7,898 nt of DNA from an uncultured Ruminococcus sp. (GCA_900554995.1 USJJ01000048.1:1-7898); one strand, 5' to 3'; shown: positions 1 to 6,626, counted from the first letter of the stretch. Notes: generated by a model not told the origin, from the letters alone. Translations and numbers: made by a program.

Positions 1-29
1 TATATTATTTAACTGAAAATGTCAAATGC

Positions 30-70
30 AAAAAAAATAAAAAATAATCCCGTCAAAAATCGACGGGATT
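30..70 (-). terminator. Intrinsic terminator of the tRNA-Arg gene
   Basis: Read on the minus strand, a perfect 9-bp inverted repeat (AATCCCGTC at 46-54 with GACGGGATT at 62-70, 7-nt loop) begins 4 bases after the encoded CCA of the tRNA. It is followed by a long T-rich stretch (complement of the A-run at 30-44). Stem plus U-tract directly behind a tRNA is the standard Rho-independent arrangement. Positions 1-29 beyond it are AT-rich and show nothing I can name. Confidence 0.9.
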
Positions 71-74
71 CGAT

Positions 75-151
75 TGGCCCGCACGAAGGGATTTGAACCC
101 CCAGTCGTCAGAATCGGAATCTGATGCATTATCCAATTATGCTACGTGCGG
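75..151 (-). tRNA. tRNA-Arg, anticodon CCG
   Basis: The minus strand folds into a complete cloverleaf of 77 nt including an encoded CCA. The acceptor stem is CCGCACG/CGTGCGG (7 perfect pairs), the D stem GCAT/ATGC encloses a loop with the conserved GG, and the anticodon stem TCAGA/TCTGA encloses the 7-nt loop TTCCGAT. The variable loop has 5 nt. The T stem GGGGG/CCCTT (two G-U pairs) encloses TTCAAAT. Discriminator base G precedes CCA at 75-77. Anticodon CCG reads the arginine codon CGG. The gene has its own promoter and terminator, so it appears to be an independent unit and not part of the liv operon transcript. Confidence 0.96.
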
Positions 152-165
152 AAATCAGTGTTGTA

Positions 166-194
166 ATTATATCACACATTAAAAATTATTTCAA
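166..194 (-). promoter_or_regulatory. Promoter of the tRNA-Arg gene
   Basis: On the minus strand a -35 box TTGAAA (189-194) lies 17 bp from a perfect -10 box TATAAT (166-171). The -10 is preceded by TGA, giving an extended TGn motif. The predicted start near position 159 is about 8 nt upstream of the mature tRNA 5' end at 151, so the 5' leader would be very short. It lies downstream of the liv operon terminator, which fits separate transcription of the tRNA. Confidence 0.85.
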
Positions 195-208
195 TATTGT
201 TTTGCTAC

Positions 209-241
209 AAAAAATGGGGCCGGCACATTCAGCGCCAGCCC
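209..241 (-). terminator. Terminator of the livJHMGF operon
   Basis: About 14 nt after the livF stop codon the minus strand reads GGGCTGGC (234-241), a 9-nt loop and GCCGGCCC (217-224). This is an 8-bp GC-rich stem with one G-U pair, extendable by two inner pairs. Two bases later comes a six-T run (complement of 209-214). It is a textbook intrinsic terminator at the end of the transporter operon. Confidence 0.93.
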
Positions 242-255
242 GTAGAAATATATTT

Positions 256-966
256 TTAACCGCCGAGGTAAGCCTTTTTGACATCCTCGCTCTCCATAAG
301 CTCCTTGCCTGTACCCGAAAGAACGATCTTTCCGGTTTCAAGAACATAAGCTCTGTCGGAGATTGCAAGGCTCTTACCCGCATTCTGCTCAACAAGGAGA
401 ATTGTTGTGCCGTCCTTGTTGATATCCTTGATGATTTCAAAAACCTGATCAACAAGCAACGGAGAAAGGCCCATTGAAGGTTCATCCATCATCAAGAGTT
501 TCGGATGGCTCATAAGAGCACGTCCCATTGCAAGCATTTGCTGCTCACCGCCCGAAAGCGTACCTGCGATCTGATTTTTACGCTCCTCAAGACGAGGAAA
601 ACGAGTGTAAATCTTCTCAATATCCTCCTTGAGATTTTTCTTATCTTTAAGTGCGAACGCCCCCATTAGCAGGTTATCGTAAACCGAAAGCTCCTGAAAA
701 ATTCTGCGTCCCTCGGGGCACTGAGTCATACCCATTTCAACAATCTTGTGGCAGGGAGTTTTTGTGATATCCTTGTCCTCGTAAAATACGTGACCTTCAC
801 GGATCGGGATAAGTCCCATAATCGACTGCATCGTTGTGGTCTTTCCTGCGCCGTTTGCACCGATAAGCGTTACGATCTCGCCCTGATTGACCTCAAAGCT
901 GATATCCTTGATCGCCTGTATAACTCCGTAGTAGACCGAAATGTCTTTAACTTCCAACATTGCCAT
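256..966 (-). CDS. livF: Branched-chain amino acid ABC transporter, ATP-binding protein LivF
   Basis: This 236-residue ATPase is one of the two nucleotide-binding subunits of a LivJHMGF-type importer; ATP hydrolysis at the cytoplasmic face drives uptake. Visible motifs are Walker A GANGAGKTT (36-44), Q-loop Gln82, signature LSGGEQQMLAMGRAL (137-151) and Walker B LLMMDEP (157-163). VEQN follows (Gln194 where most ABC ATPases have the switch His), which is usual for LivF. The length matches the family. An in-frame ATG lies 14 codons upstream at 1006-1008, inside livG. I chose the ATG at 964-966 because GGAGG sits 8 nt before it and family members begin near MLEVKDI. That ribosome binding site overlaps the livG stop (gap of 4 bases), suggesting translational coupling. 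It is the last gene of the operon, with a terminator just behind it. Confidence 0.97.
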   Translation of the reverse strand: MAMLEVKDISVYYGVIQAIKDISFEVNQGEIVTLIGANGAGKTTTMQSIMGLIPIREGHVFYEDKDITKTPCHKIVEMGMTQCPEGRRIFQELSVYDNLLMGAFALKDKKNLKEDIEKIYTRFPRLEERKNQIAGTLSGGEQQMLAMGRALMSHPKLLMMDEPSMGLSPLLVDQVFEIIKDINKDGTTILLVEQNAGKSLAISDRAYVLETGKIVLSGTGKELMESEDVKKAYLGG

Positions 967-970
967 AACA

Positions 971-1741
971 TCAACCTCCGATATATGCCTTGACAACCTC
1001 GGGATCATTGAGGGCGTCGTCTACATTACCCTGGCAAAGAACCGTACCGAAGTTGAGAACCGTAATCTCATCGCAAAGACCCGAAACGAATTTAAGATCA
1101 TGTTCAATAAGAAGAATTGTAACGTCAAAATTGTCACGGAGATATCTTACCGTGTCCATAAGCTCCCGGGTTTCATGAGGGTTCATACCTGCCGCCGGCT
1201 CGTCAAGGAGAAGAAGCTTCGGATTTGTTGCAAGAGCACGTGCAATTTCGAGTTTTCTCTGCTTACCGTAAGGAAGATTGCAGGCTAGATTATTTCTTTC
1301 CTCGTAGAGATCAAAGATCTTTAGGATTTCCTTAGCCTTATCTCTCATTCTGACCTCAGTGTCATAGTGCTTTGGGAGCTTTAACATACTGATAAACGGA
1401 TTGCACTTGAACTCGGGCTGATTATGAAGTCCGACAAGAACATTTCTGATAACGCTCATATTGTTGAAAAGTCTGATATTCTGGAATGTTCTTGCAATGC
1501 CCTTGTGATTGATCTTTTCCTGAGTTTTACCGGTAATGTCTTCACCGTTGAGGTAAAAAGTACCGGTCGTGGGCTTGTAAACACCTGTAAGAAGGTTAAA
1601 CACAGTGGTTTTACCTGCACCGTTGGGGCCTATAAGTCCGTATATCTGACCCTTTTTTATCTTCAGATTAACATCCTGAACGGCTTTCAGTCCGCCGAAT
1701 GAAATTCCGAGATCTTTTGTTTCAAGTACATAGTCAGCCAT
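971..1741 (-). CDS. livG: Branched-chain amino acid ABC transporter, ATP-binding protein LivG
   Basis: This 256-residue ATPase is the partner of LivF in the transporter's nucleotide-binding pair. Walker A is GPNGAGKTT (38-46), the Q-loop RTFQN holds Gln87, Walker B is LLLLDEPAAGMNP (176-188), and the switch region IEHD carries His214. The signature is LPYGKQRKLEIARAL (156-170), with PYG in place of the common SGG; this substitution is characteristic of LivG and is not a defect. It ends in AYIGG, as LivF ends in AYLGG, consistent with related subunits. The start ATG follows AAAGGGGG by 9 nt, and that site lies in the last codons of livM; the two genes are 2 bases apart. Confidence 0.97.
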   Translation of the reverse strand: MADYVLETKDLGISFGGLKAVQDVNLKIKKGQIYGLIGPNGAGKTTVFNLLTGVYKPTTGTFYLNGEDITGKTQEKINHKGIARTFQNIRLFNNMSVIRNVLVGLHNQPEFKCNPFISMLKLPKHYDTEVRMRDKAKEILKIFDLYEERNNLACNLPYGKQRKLEIARALATNPKLLLLDEPAAGMNPHETRELMDTVRYLRDNFDVTILLIEHDLKFVSGLCDEITVLNFGTVLCQGNVDDALNDPEVVKAYIGG

Positions 1742-1743
1742 AC

Positions 1744-2883
1744 TTATTTGCCCCCTTTCTGAGGTTTGTCGGGTTTAAATGCGTCATTCTGCTTTACGTC
1801 CGTTGTGAGAACCTCATCCATACGAATCTTTGTTGTAACAACATCCCATCTGTTTGTATCCGAATACTGCTTTGACGGGTTTTTGAGATGCTTTTCACGC
1901 AACTTATTAGTGATTGAGAATCTCTCTCTTACGCTCTTAAGAGCCGGTGCATTGTTGAAGATGACAACAACAATAAGGATAATAGCGTAAACGAGATACT
2001 TGAGAGCGGCAAGGTCGCCGGAAAGCTGAGTCTGAAGCTGGAAGTTAAGGTAAGTGATGAACACAGCCGAAATTATTGAGCCCGTGATATTACCCATACC
2101 GCCGAGAACAACCATAACAAGGATCTCGATTGAATAGTTGAATGAGAAGAACGAGTAAACAACAGGCGTAACGTATGAGCCGTAGATAACGCCCGCCATA
2201 CCTGCGAAGAATGCGGCAAAGACGAAAACGAACAGCTTATAGTATGTGATGTTTATACCCATTGCCTTTGCGGCGATCTCATTGTCACGGATCGCTGTAA
2301 TTGCACGACCGTGCTTACTTCTGATGATATTCTGAATAAGGAAAAGTGAGATAAGAACGGTAACGAGTGCTACAATATAAAGATCGTTGCCGTATTTCTT
2401 CGTTGAAAGACCGAGAGCTGCGCCGAAAGTCGGGAGATTCTTGAATATTGTTCTTACTATCTCACCGAATGCAAGCGTAACGATTGCAAGATAGTCGCCC
2501 TTAAGCCGCAGAGCGGGAAGTCCGATTATCAAACCGAACACAGCGGCAACAAGTCCGCCGATAAGCATTGAAATGATGAGAACAAGGAGCTTTGAATCAA
2601 TTACACTGTAAAGCTCTTTAGCTATATAGCATCCGATGTATGCACCGACACACATAAAGCCTGCGTGACCGAGCGAAAGCTCGCCGAGAAAACCGACAAC
2701 AAGGTTCAGCGAAACAGCAAGTAAAATGCTGTATGCCATCTGTGCAAGCAAGCCTGAGCTTGAACGGGGAAGATTTCCGAATGAACTGATAAGAAGAGGA
2801 ACAACGAGCATTACGATAATGATAAGGTAATTGAACGTATCCTTTATTCTTATTCCTTTTTTAATATTCTTGAGATAATTCAT
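1744..2883 (-). CDS. livM: Branched-chain amino acid ABC transporter, permease LivM, with hydrophilic C-terminal tail
   Basis: This integral membrane protein of 379 residues forms the translocation path with LivH. A basic N-terminus (KNIKKGIRIK) precedes a series of hydrophobic segments from about residue 18 to 309. Family landmarks are LSLGHAGF (69-76) and LRLKGDYLAIVTLAFGEIVR (125-144). The cytoplasmic coupling stretch AIRDNEIAAKAMGIN (197-211) would contact an ATPase subunit. The TGG-like motif usual after the FGE segment is not clearly kept here (region 149-160). After the last hydrophobic segment a 64-residue charged, polar tail (316-379) follows, rich in Lys and Asp, with no predicted membrane segment; its role is unknown. 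The ATG follows a GGGAGAAGG site and is 3 bases after the livH stop. Confidence 0.95.
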   Translation of the reverse strand: MNYLKNIKKGIRIKDTFNYLIIIVMLVVPLLISSFGNLPRSSSGLLAQMAYSILLAVSLNLVVGFLGELSLGHAGFMCVGAYIGCYIAKELYSVIDSKLLVLIISMLIGGLVAAVFGLIIGLPALRLKGDYLAIVTLAFGEIVRTIFKNLPTFGAALGLSTKKYGNDLYIVALVTVLISLFLIQNIIRSKHGRAITAIRDNEIAAKAMGINITYYKLFVFVFAAFFAGMAGVIYGSYVTPVVYSFFSFNYSIEILVMVVLGGMGNITGSIISAVFITYLNFQLQTQLSGDLAALKYLVYAIILIVVVIFNNAPALKSVRERFSITNKLREKHLKNPSKQYSDTNRWDVVTTKIRMDEVLTTDVKQNDAFKPDKPQKGGK

Positions 2884-2886
2884 AGC

Positions 2887-3753
2887 TTATACCTTCTCCC
2901 TTCTCTTCTTACCGAGGATACCGATAGGTCTTACGAGGAGGATAACTATCAGCAAAGCAAATTCAATCGCCGTTGCATAAGGTGCAAGAACCGGGACACT
3001 CAGTGCGAGCTTCTCGACAACGCCGAGGATAACACCGCCGAGCATAGCGCCGGGGATTGAACCGATACCGCCGATAACCGCAGCTGCGAAAGCCTTGATG
3101 CCGGGCATTGAACCGAGCGTCGGGCTGACCGACGGAATCTGCATGAGGTAGAAGACCCCTGCGCAAGCCGCAAGAGCCGAACCGATAGCGAATGTGATCA
3201 TAATGATCTTGTTAACATTAACGCCCATAAGCTGTGCCGCTCCCCTATCCTCTGAAACAGCCTGCATTGCACGTCCTGTTTTTGTAAACTTTACGAAAAG
3301 GGTAAGAGCGACCATAATGACAGCACCGACAACGAGCGTAAGAAGCGTGTTGAGGTTAAGCTCTGCCGAGCCGATATTAACCATATGCGTTTCGGTTATT
3401 GTAACAGCCTGACTCTTTGAACCGAAGATAAGCTGTGCAATACTCTGAAGAAGATAGCTGACACCGATAGCCGTGATAAGGACGGCAAGGGGTGAAGCGC
3501 CTCTCAGAGGCTTATAAGCAACCTTTTCAATGACAATGCCGACAACAGTACAAACTATTACTGCGGCAATAACGCCGAGGATCGGATGACCGGTTGCATT
3601 GAGTGTGACGAGGATAGCATAGGCACCTACCATGATAATATCACCGTGGGCAAAGTTCAGCATCTTAGCGATACCGTAAACCATTGTGTAGCCCAAAGCG
3701 ATAAGAGCATAGATAGCTCCTAAGCTAAGTCCGTCCAATATAGTAGCCAACAT
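2887..3753 (-). CDS. livH: Branched-chain amino acid ABC transporter, permease LivH
   Basis: This 288-residue permease is mostly hydrophobic throughout and belongs to the LivH branch of the binding-protein-dependent transport family. Landmarks are GYTMVYGIAKMLNFAHGDIIMVGAY (21-45) and the coupling stretch AVSEDRGAAQLMGVN (165-179), which parallels the one in LivM. A glycine-rich segment AAAVIGGIGSIPGAMLGG (223-240) and the family-typical end LVRPIGILGKKRREKV (273-288) follow. The length is normal. The start is well supported: AAGGAG lies 8 nt before the ATG. It is the first gene of the tightly packed livHMGF block and is separated from livJ by a terminator and a second hairpin. Confidence 0.96.
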   Translation of the reverse strand: MLATILDGLSLGAIYALIALGYTMVYGIAKMLNFAHGDIIMVGAYAILVTLNATGHPILGVIAAVIVCTVVGIVIEKVAYKPLRGASPLAVLITAIGVSYLLQSIAQLIFGSKSQAVTITETHMVNIGSAELNLNTLLTLVVGAVIMVALTLFVKFTKTGRAMQAVSEDRGAAQLMGVNVNKIIMITFAIGSALAACAGVFYLMQIPSVSPTLGSMPGIKAFAAAVIGGIGSIPGAMLGGVILGVVEKLALSVPVLAPYATAIEFALLIVILLVRPIGILGKKRREKV

Positions 3754-3793
3754 TTGATCTACTCCTTTTCGTTAGTATTCTTACAAATTAAAC

Positions 3794-3855
3794 CGCTGAT
3801 CAACCGATACCTGCAAACCATATTAAATTGGTTTTCAGATACAGATTGATCGGCG
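3794..3855 (-). repeat. Long imperfect hairpin between livJ and livH
   Basis: A 20-nt arm at 3794-3813 can pair with 3836-3855. In the minus-strand RNA only two positions mismatch and three are G-U pairs. An inner helix AAACCA/TGGTTT (3815-3820 with 3829-3834) extends it around an 8-nt AT-rich loop. It lies after the livJ terminator and before the livH ribosome binding site. It lacks a strong U-tract behind it, so it is probably not a second terminator. Stabilisation of the livHMGF mRNA, a processing site or an attenuation element are possibilities; none is shown. Confidence 0.6.
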
Positions 3856-3860
3856 TTTAA

Positions 3861-3900
3861 AAAATACACCTTTACGGGTGCCGTTATGACACCCGTAAAG
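3861..3900 (-). terminator. Intrinsic terminator after livJ, inside the liv operon
   Basis: A perfect 11-bp inverted repeat (CTTTACGGGTG at 3870-3880, CACCCGTAAAG at 3890-3900, 9-nt loop) is followed on the minus strand by GTGTATTTTTTAAA. It sits 41 bp after the livJ stop. I see no convincing new promoter before livH, so livHMGF is probably expressed by partial readthrough, giving an excess of receptor over membrane components. That stoichiometric interpretation is inference from similar transporter operons. Confidence 0.88.
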
Positions 3901-3941
3901 TATAAGTTATATAAATAAGTTATATAATTCCGTATCCGGGA

Positions 3942-5090
3942 TCAAAGAACATCCTTGAACTGAAGTTCCTTCTTGCAAGCGCCGGAAGCGTCCCATGACA
4001 TTGTGCCTGTTGCGCCCGTGAGTGTGAATCCGTCAGCTGTGATAGCAGCCTTAACCTTCTCGCAAAGATCGCTCGGGCTGATTGTTACATCATCAACACC
4101 TGCCGCCTTCATTGCATTGTAGATGGCGTAAACTGCATCGTAAGCGTCTGCCGCAAACTGGTCGGGAGTCTCGTTGTACTTTGCCTTGTAGGCTGTAACA
4201 AACTTGCTTACCGTTGCGTCCTTGCTGGCTGCATCAAACGGAGTGATGTACTTAACCTTATTTGTAACAGTCTTTGAATCAATGAGGTCTGCAATACCGT
4301 CAAATCCGTCTGTACCGACAAGGTCGGCTTTGCAGCCCTTAGCTGTTGCAGCCTTACAGATGAGCGAGCCTTCCTGATAATACATCGGGAGGAAAATAAC
4401 ATCACAATCCTTGAGCTGCTCAATCTGAGTTGAGAAATCCTTGTTGTTCTCGGCGTCAAATGTTGCAATCTTAAAGCTTACGCCCTTGGCATCCATTTCA
4501 GCCTTGAAAGCATCGAATACACCTGTTGAATATGTGTCACTTGTGTTATAGATAACACCGATGTTCTTGTAGCTCTTTGCAAGATAATCGGCACCGAGAG
4601 TACCCTGATCCGGATCACCGAAGCAAACACGGAAGCCGTTATCTCTGCCCTCAATAACCTTAGCTGCGGAAGCTGACGGAGTGATGAAGAAGAGGTTGTC
4701 CTCAACTGCACTTGCACCGAAAGCATCGCAGGAGTCTGTTGTAACAGAACCGAGCGAGATCTGCATACCTGCTTCAAGAAGTGAGTTGTAACCTGTTGTA
4801 GCGTCCTGAGCGCTTGCCTTATCGTCCTTCATATCGAACTTAAATTTAACACCGTTAAGACCGCCGGCTGCATTGATTTCTTCTATAGCAATCGTTGCGC
4901 CGTTCTTTACGGAGTTACCGTAGGAAGCATTATCGCCTGTAAGAGGGCCTGTTGTACCAATGAAATACTCTGTGTTGTTTGCTGTGTAGCTGCTACCTGA
5001 TGTCTTTGTTCCGCCGCAAGCGGTGAAGCAGAGAGCAATCAAGGTAAGAGCAAGAACTGCCGCAAGAACCTTTTTAACTGACTTTTTCAT
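3942..5090 (-). CDS. livJ: Branched-chain amino acid ABC transporter, substrate-binding lipoprotein LivJ
   Basis: This 382-residue receptor captures the substrate outside the cell and delivers it to LivHM. It starts with a lipoprotein signal: basic MKKSVKK, a hydrophobic core and a lipobox ending FTAC, with Cys25 as the predicted lipidated residue, followed by a Gly/Ser/Thr-rich linker. The mature part is a type I periplasmic-binding fold (Leu/Ile/Val-binding family). It has GPLTGDNASYGNSVKNGATIA (48-68), a ligand-loop-like LGSVTTDS (113-120), and DAYDAVYAIYNAMKAA (315-330). Specificity cannot be read from sequence; Leu/Ile/Val is usual, but relatives bind other amino acids, amides or urea. 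An ATG 18 codons upstream is in frame. I prefer 5088-5090, with AGGAGG 7 nt before it and the signal peptide starting correctly. Confidence 0.95.
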   Translation of the reverse strand: MKKSVKKVLAAVLALTLIALCFTACGGTKTSGSSYTANNTEYFIGTTGPLTGDNASYGNSVKNGATIAIEEINAAGGLNGVKFKFDMKDDKASAQDATTGYNSLLEAGMQISLGSVTTDSCDAFGASAVEDNLFFITPSASAAKVIEGRDNGFRVCFGDPDQGTLGADYLAKSYKNIGVIYNTSDTYSTGVFDAFKAEMDAKGVSFKIATFDAENNKDFSTQIEQLKDCDVIFLPMYYQEGSLICKAATAKGCKADLVGTDGFDGIADLIDSKTVTNKVKYITPFDAASKDATVSKFVTAYKAKYNETPDQFAADAYDAVYAIYNAMKAAGVDDVTISPSDLCEKVKAAITADGFTLTGATGTMSWDASGACKKELQFKDVL

Positions 5091-5111
5091 AAAATGACCT
5101 CCTTTTAATTT

Positions 5112-5134
5112 CCGAGCTGCTTTTGGTAACTCGG
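5112..5134 (-). promoter_or_regulatory. Small leader hairpin before the livJ ribosome binding site
   Basis: Inside the roughly 60-nt untranslated leader of livJ, CCGAG (complement of 5130-5134) pairs with CTCGG (complement of 5112-5116). Two further inner pairs are possible, one of them G-U. The stem ends about 8 nt upstream of the AGGAGG and leaves it free. I see no riboswitch or T-box consensus in this short leader; the hairpin could affect mRNA stability. Confidence 0.4.
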
Positions 5135-5137
5135 TTA

Positions 5138-5153
5138 ACATCATCTATGATGT
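5138..5153. promoter_or_regulatory. 16-bp dyad at the predicted livJ transcription start (candidate operator)
   Basis: ACATCATCTATGATGT consists of perfect 7-bp arms around a 2-bp centre. It covers the predicted start point of the livJ transcript, just downstream of the -10 box. A protein bound here would block RNA polymerase, so a repressor site is the natural reading. The regulator is unknown. A small RNA hairpin at the 5' end of the transcript is the alternative. Confidence 0.5.
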
Positions 5154-5158
5154 GAATA

Positions 5159-5187
5159 ATGATACACTCATAATATTGAGATGTCAA
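5159..5187 (-). promoter_or_regulatory. Promoter of the livJHMGF operon
   Basis: On the minus strand a consensus -35 box TTGACA (5182-5187) is separated by exactly 17 bp from TATCAT (5159-5164), a -10 box with one mismatch. The predicted start is near 5152, giving a leader of about 60 nt to the livJ ATG. The spacer itself holds an interrupted dyad (CTCA and TGAG arms, 5167-5180), which might be an additional protein-binding site. Confidence 0.82.
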
Positions 5188-5252
5188 CAGGTAAATTTCA
5201 AAAAAGCTGTCAGTTTTTTAATGAATTTGGCTAAAAATGAGACTTATTTTTT

Positions 5253-5296
5253 GTGCAGTTTGCACATTACAAATTGTAATGTCATTTTTTACAATT
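5253..5296. promoter_or_regulatory. Palindrome cluster upstream of the livJ promoter (candidate regulator binding region)
   Basis: A perfect 19-bp palindrome with a single central base, ACATTACAAATTGTAATGT, lies at 5264-5282. It overlaps a second inverted repeat GTGCA-GTT-TGCAC at 5253-5265. A half-site TTACAATT follows at 5289-5296, 22 bp from the equivalent half of the palindrome. The core TACAAATTG recurs at 5325-5333. The cluster begins about 65 bp upstream of the -35 box, a position suited to an activator or upstream repressor site. A plus-strand hairpin terminator is less likely because the stem is AT-rich and no plus-strand gene precedes it. Confidence 0.5.
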
Positions 5297-5372
5297 TAAA
5301 ATTATTCAAATATAGGCATAAATATACAAATTGACTAAAAAATATCATAAATTTGCCACTTTAAAGCGTTGA

Positions 5373-6551
5373 TTAAAACTGAGCCTTGAGAGCCTCGACC
5401 TTGTCGGTATGCTCCCACGGAAGATCAACATCGGTTCTGCCCATGTGTCCGTAAGCCGAGGTAGCGGTATAGATCGGTCTGCGAAGGTCAAGCTCGTCGA
5501 TGATTGCCGCCGGGCGGAGATCAAATACATTCTTAACCGCCTTTGCAAGCTCCTCGTCGGAATGTACGCCCGTGCCGAAGGTGTCAACCATTACCGAAAC
5601 AGGCTTTGCAACGCCGATTGCATATGCAAGCTGAAGCTCACAGTTCTTTGCAAGACCCGCCGCAACAATGTTCTTGGCGATGTAACGGCACATATAAGCC
5701 GCCGAACGGTCAACCTTTGTCGGATCCTTTCCGCTGAAAGCTCCGCCGCCGTGGCGTGAATATCCGCCGTAGGTGTCAACGATAATCTTACGTCCGGTAA
5801 GGCCCGAATCGCCCTGCGGTCCGCCCGTTACAAAACGTCCCGTCGGGTTAACATAAATCTTTGTATTTTCGTCGATGAGCGACGGATCAATCGTCGGCTT
5901 GATTACCTTTTCGATAATATCCTTGCGAATCTGCTCAAGCTCAACGTCTGCGCTGTGCTGAGAAGAAACAACGATTGCATCAATTCTTACGACCTTGTCG
6001 TCGTCATATTCAACGGTAACCTGAGTTTTACCGTCGGCTCTCAGATATGCAAGATCGCCGTTCTCTCTCTCCTCGGTCAGCTTGAGAGCAAGTTTGTGAG
6101 CGAGTGAAATCGGCATCGGCATAAGCTCGGGCGTTTCGTCACACGCATAGCCGAACATCATACCCTGATCTCCTGCGCCGTTGAGGTTATATTTATCCTC
6201 CTCGCCGCCCTTAAGCTCATACGAAGCGTCAACGCCCATTGCAATGTCGGGAGACTGCTTGTCCAGAGAAGTGATAATTGCACAGGTATTGCCGTCAAAT
6301 CCCTTGTCGGCGCTGTCGTAGCCTATATCGCAGATCGCCTTTCTTGCGATAGCAGGAATATCAATGTCAGCCGTTGTTGAAATCTCACCCATAATAAGAA
6401 CCATACCGGTTGTACAGCAGGTCTCGCAGGCAACACGTCCGTTCGGATCCTGAGCCAGGATAGCGTCAAGAATTGAATCGGAAATTCTGTCACAGATTTT
6501 ATCGGGATGACCCTTTGTTACAGATTCTGATGAAAAAAGATGCTTTGCCAT
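5373..6551 (-). CDS. metK: S-adenosylmethionine synthetase
   Basis: This cytoplasmic enzyme of 392 residues makes S-adenosylmethionine from methionine and ATP, releasing phosphate and pyrophosphate. The family is strongly conserved: GHPDK (14-18) near the N-terminus, the hallmark [12 protein letters not shown] (125-136), [20 protein letters not shown] (244-263), and the phosphate-binding [19 protein letters not shown] (268-286). Length is normal and no key residue is missing. The reading frame is open 23 codons further upstream, but that would place coding sequence over the riboswitch terminator. The ATG at 6549-6551 has GGAGG 8 nt before it and gives the standard [18 protein letters not shown] start. 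It is controlled by a SAM-I riboswitch, so the product represses its own synthesis. No convincing intrinsic terminator follows the stop, only a T-rich stretch (complement of 5336-5342). Confidence 0.98.
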   Translation of the reverse strand: MAKHLFSSESVTKGHPDKICDRISDSILDAILAQDPNGRVACETCCTTGMVLIMGEISTTADIDIPAIARKAICDIGYDSADKGFDGNTCAIITSLDKQSPDIAMGVDASYELKGGEEDKYNLNGAGDQGMMFGYACDETPELMPMPISLAHKLALKLTEERENGDLAYLRADGKTQVTVEYDDDKVVRIDAIVVSSQHSADVELEQIRKDIIEKVIKPTIDPSLIDENTKIYVNPTGRFVTGGPQGDSGLTGRKIIVDTYGGYSRHGGGAFSGKDPTKVDRSAAYMCRYIAKNIVAAGLAKNCELQLAYAIGVAKPVSVMVDTFGTGVHSDEELAKAVKNVFDLRPAAIIDELDLRRPIYTATSAYGHMGRTDVDLPWEHTDKVEALKAQF

Positions 6552-6590
6552 TTTTTGTACCTCCATTTTTCTGACTGCCGAACATAAACT

Positions 6591-6618
6591 AAAAAAGCTC
6601 CCGGCAAAAACCGAGAGC
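6591..6618 (-). terminator. Riboswitch-controlled terminator of the metK leader
   Basis: On the minus strand GCTCTCGG (6611-6618), a 6-nt loop and CCGGGAGC (6597-6604) form an 8-bp stem with one T-G pair, directly followed by six T residues (6591-6596). It lies between the SAM-I aptamer and the metK ribosome binding site. Its first arm can instead pair with the 3' side of aptamer helix P4, so it should form only when SAM is bound. Confidence 0.92.
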
Positions 6619-6626
6619 ATATATAG

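Noticed and set aside
967..1008. Longer livF start overlapping livG
   Set aside because: No suitable ribosome binding site; the ATG at 964-966 has GGAGG at 8 nt and gives the normal family length.
3754..3869. A separate promoter for livHMGF
   Set aside because: A TTGATC-like box exists in the long hairpin, but no reasonable -10 box lies 16-18 bp from it.
5091..5144. Longer livJ start 18 codons upstream
   Set aside because: It would start within a few bases of the predicted transcription start and would put a charged stretch before the signal peptide; the internal ATG has AGGAGG at 7 nt.
5091..5152. A riboswitch or T-box in the livJ leader
   Set aside because: The leader is only about 60 nt and shows no T-box sequence, specifier stem or known aptamer consensus.
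5152..5334. Plus-strand open frame of 60 codons in the livJ upstream region
   Set aside because: It has no Shine-Dalgarno, very AT-driven composition, and overlaps the livJ promoter and palindromes; it resembles no protein I know.
6552..6620. Longer metK start 23 codons upstream
   Set aside because: It would translate the riboswitch terminator region, lacks a good ribosome binding site, and adds sequence not typical of MetK.
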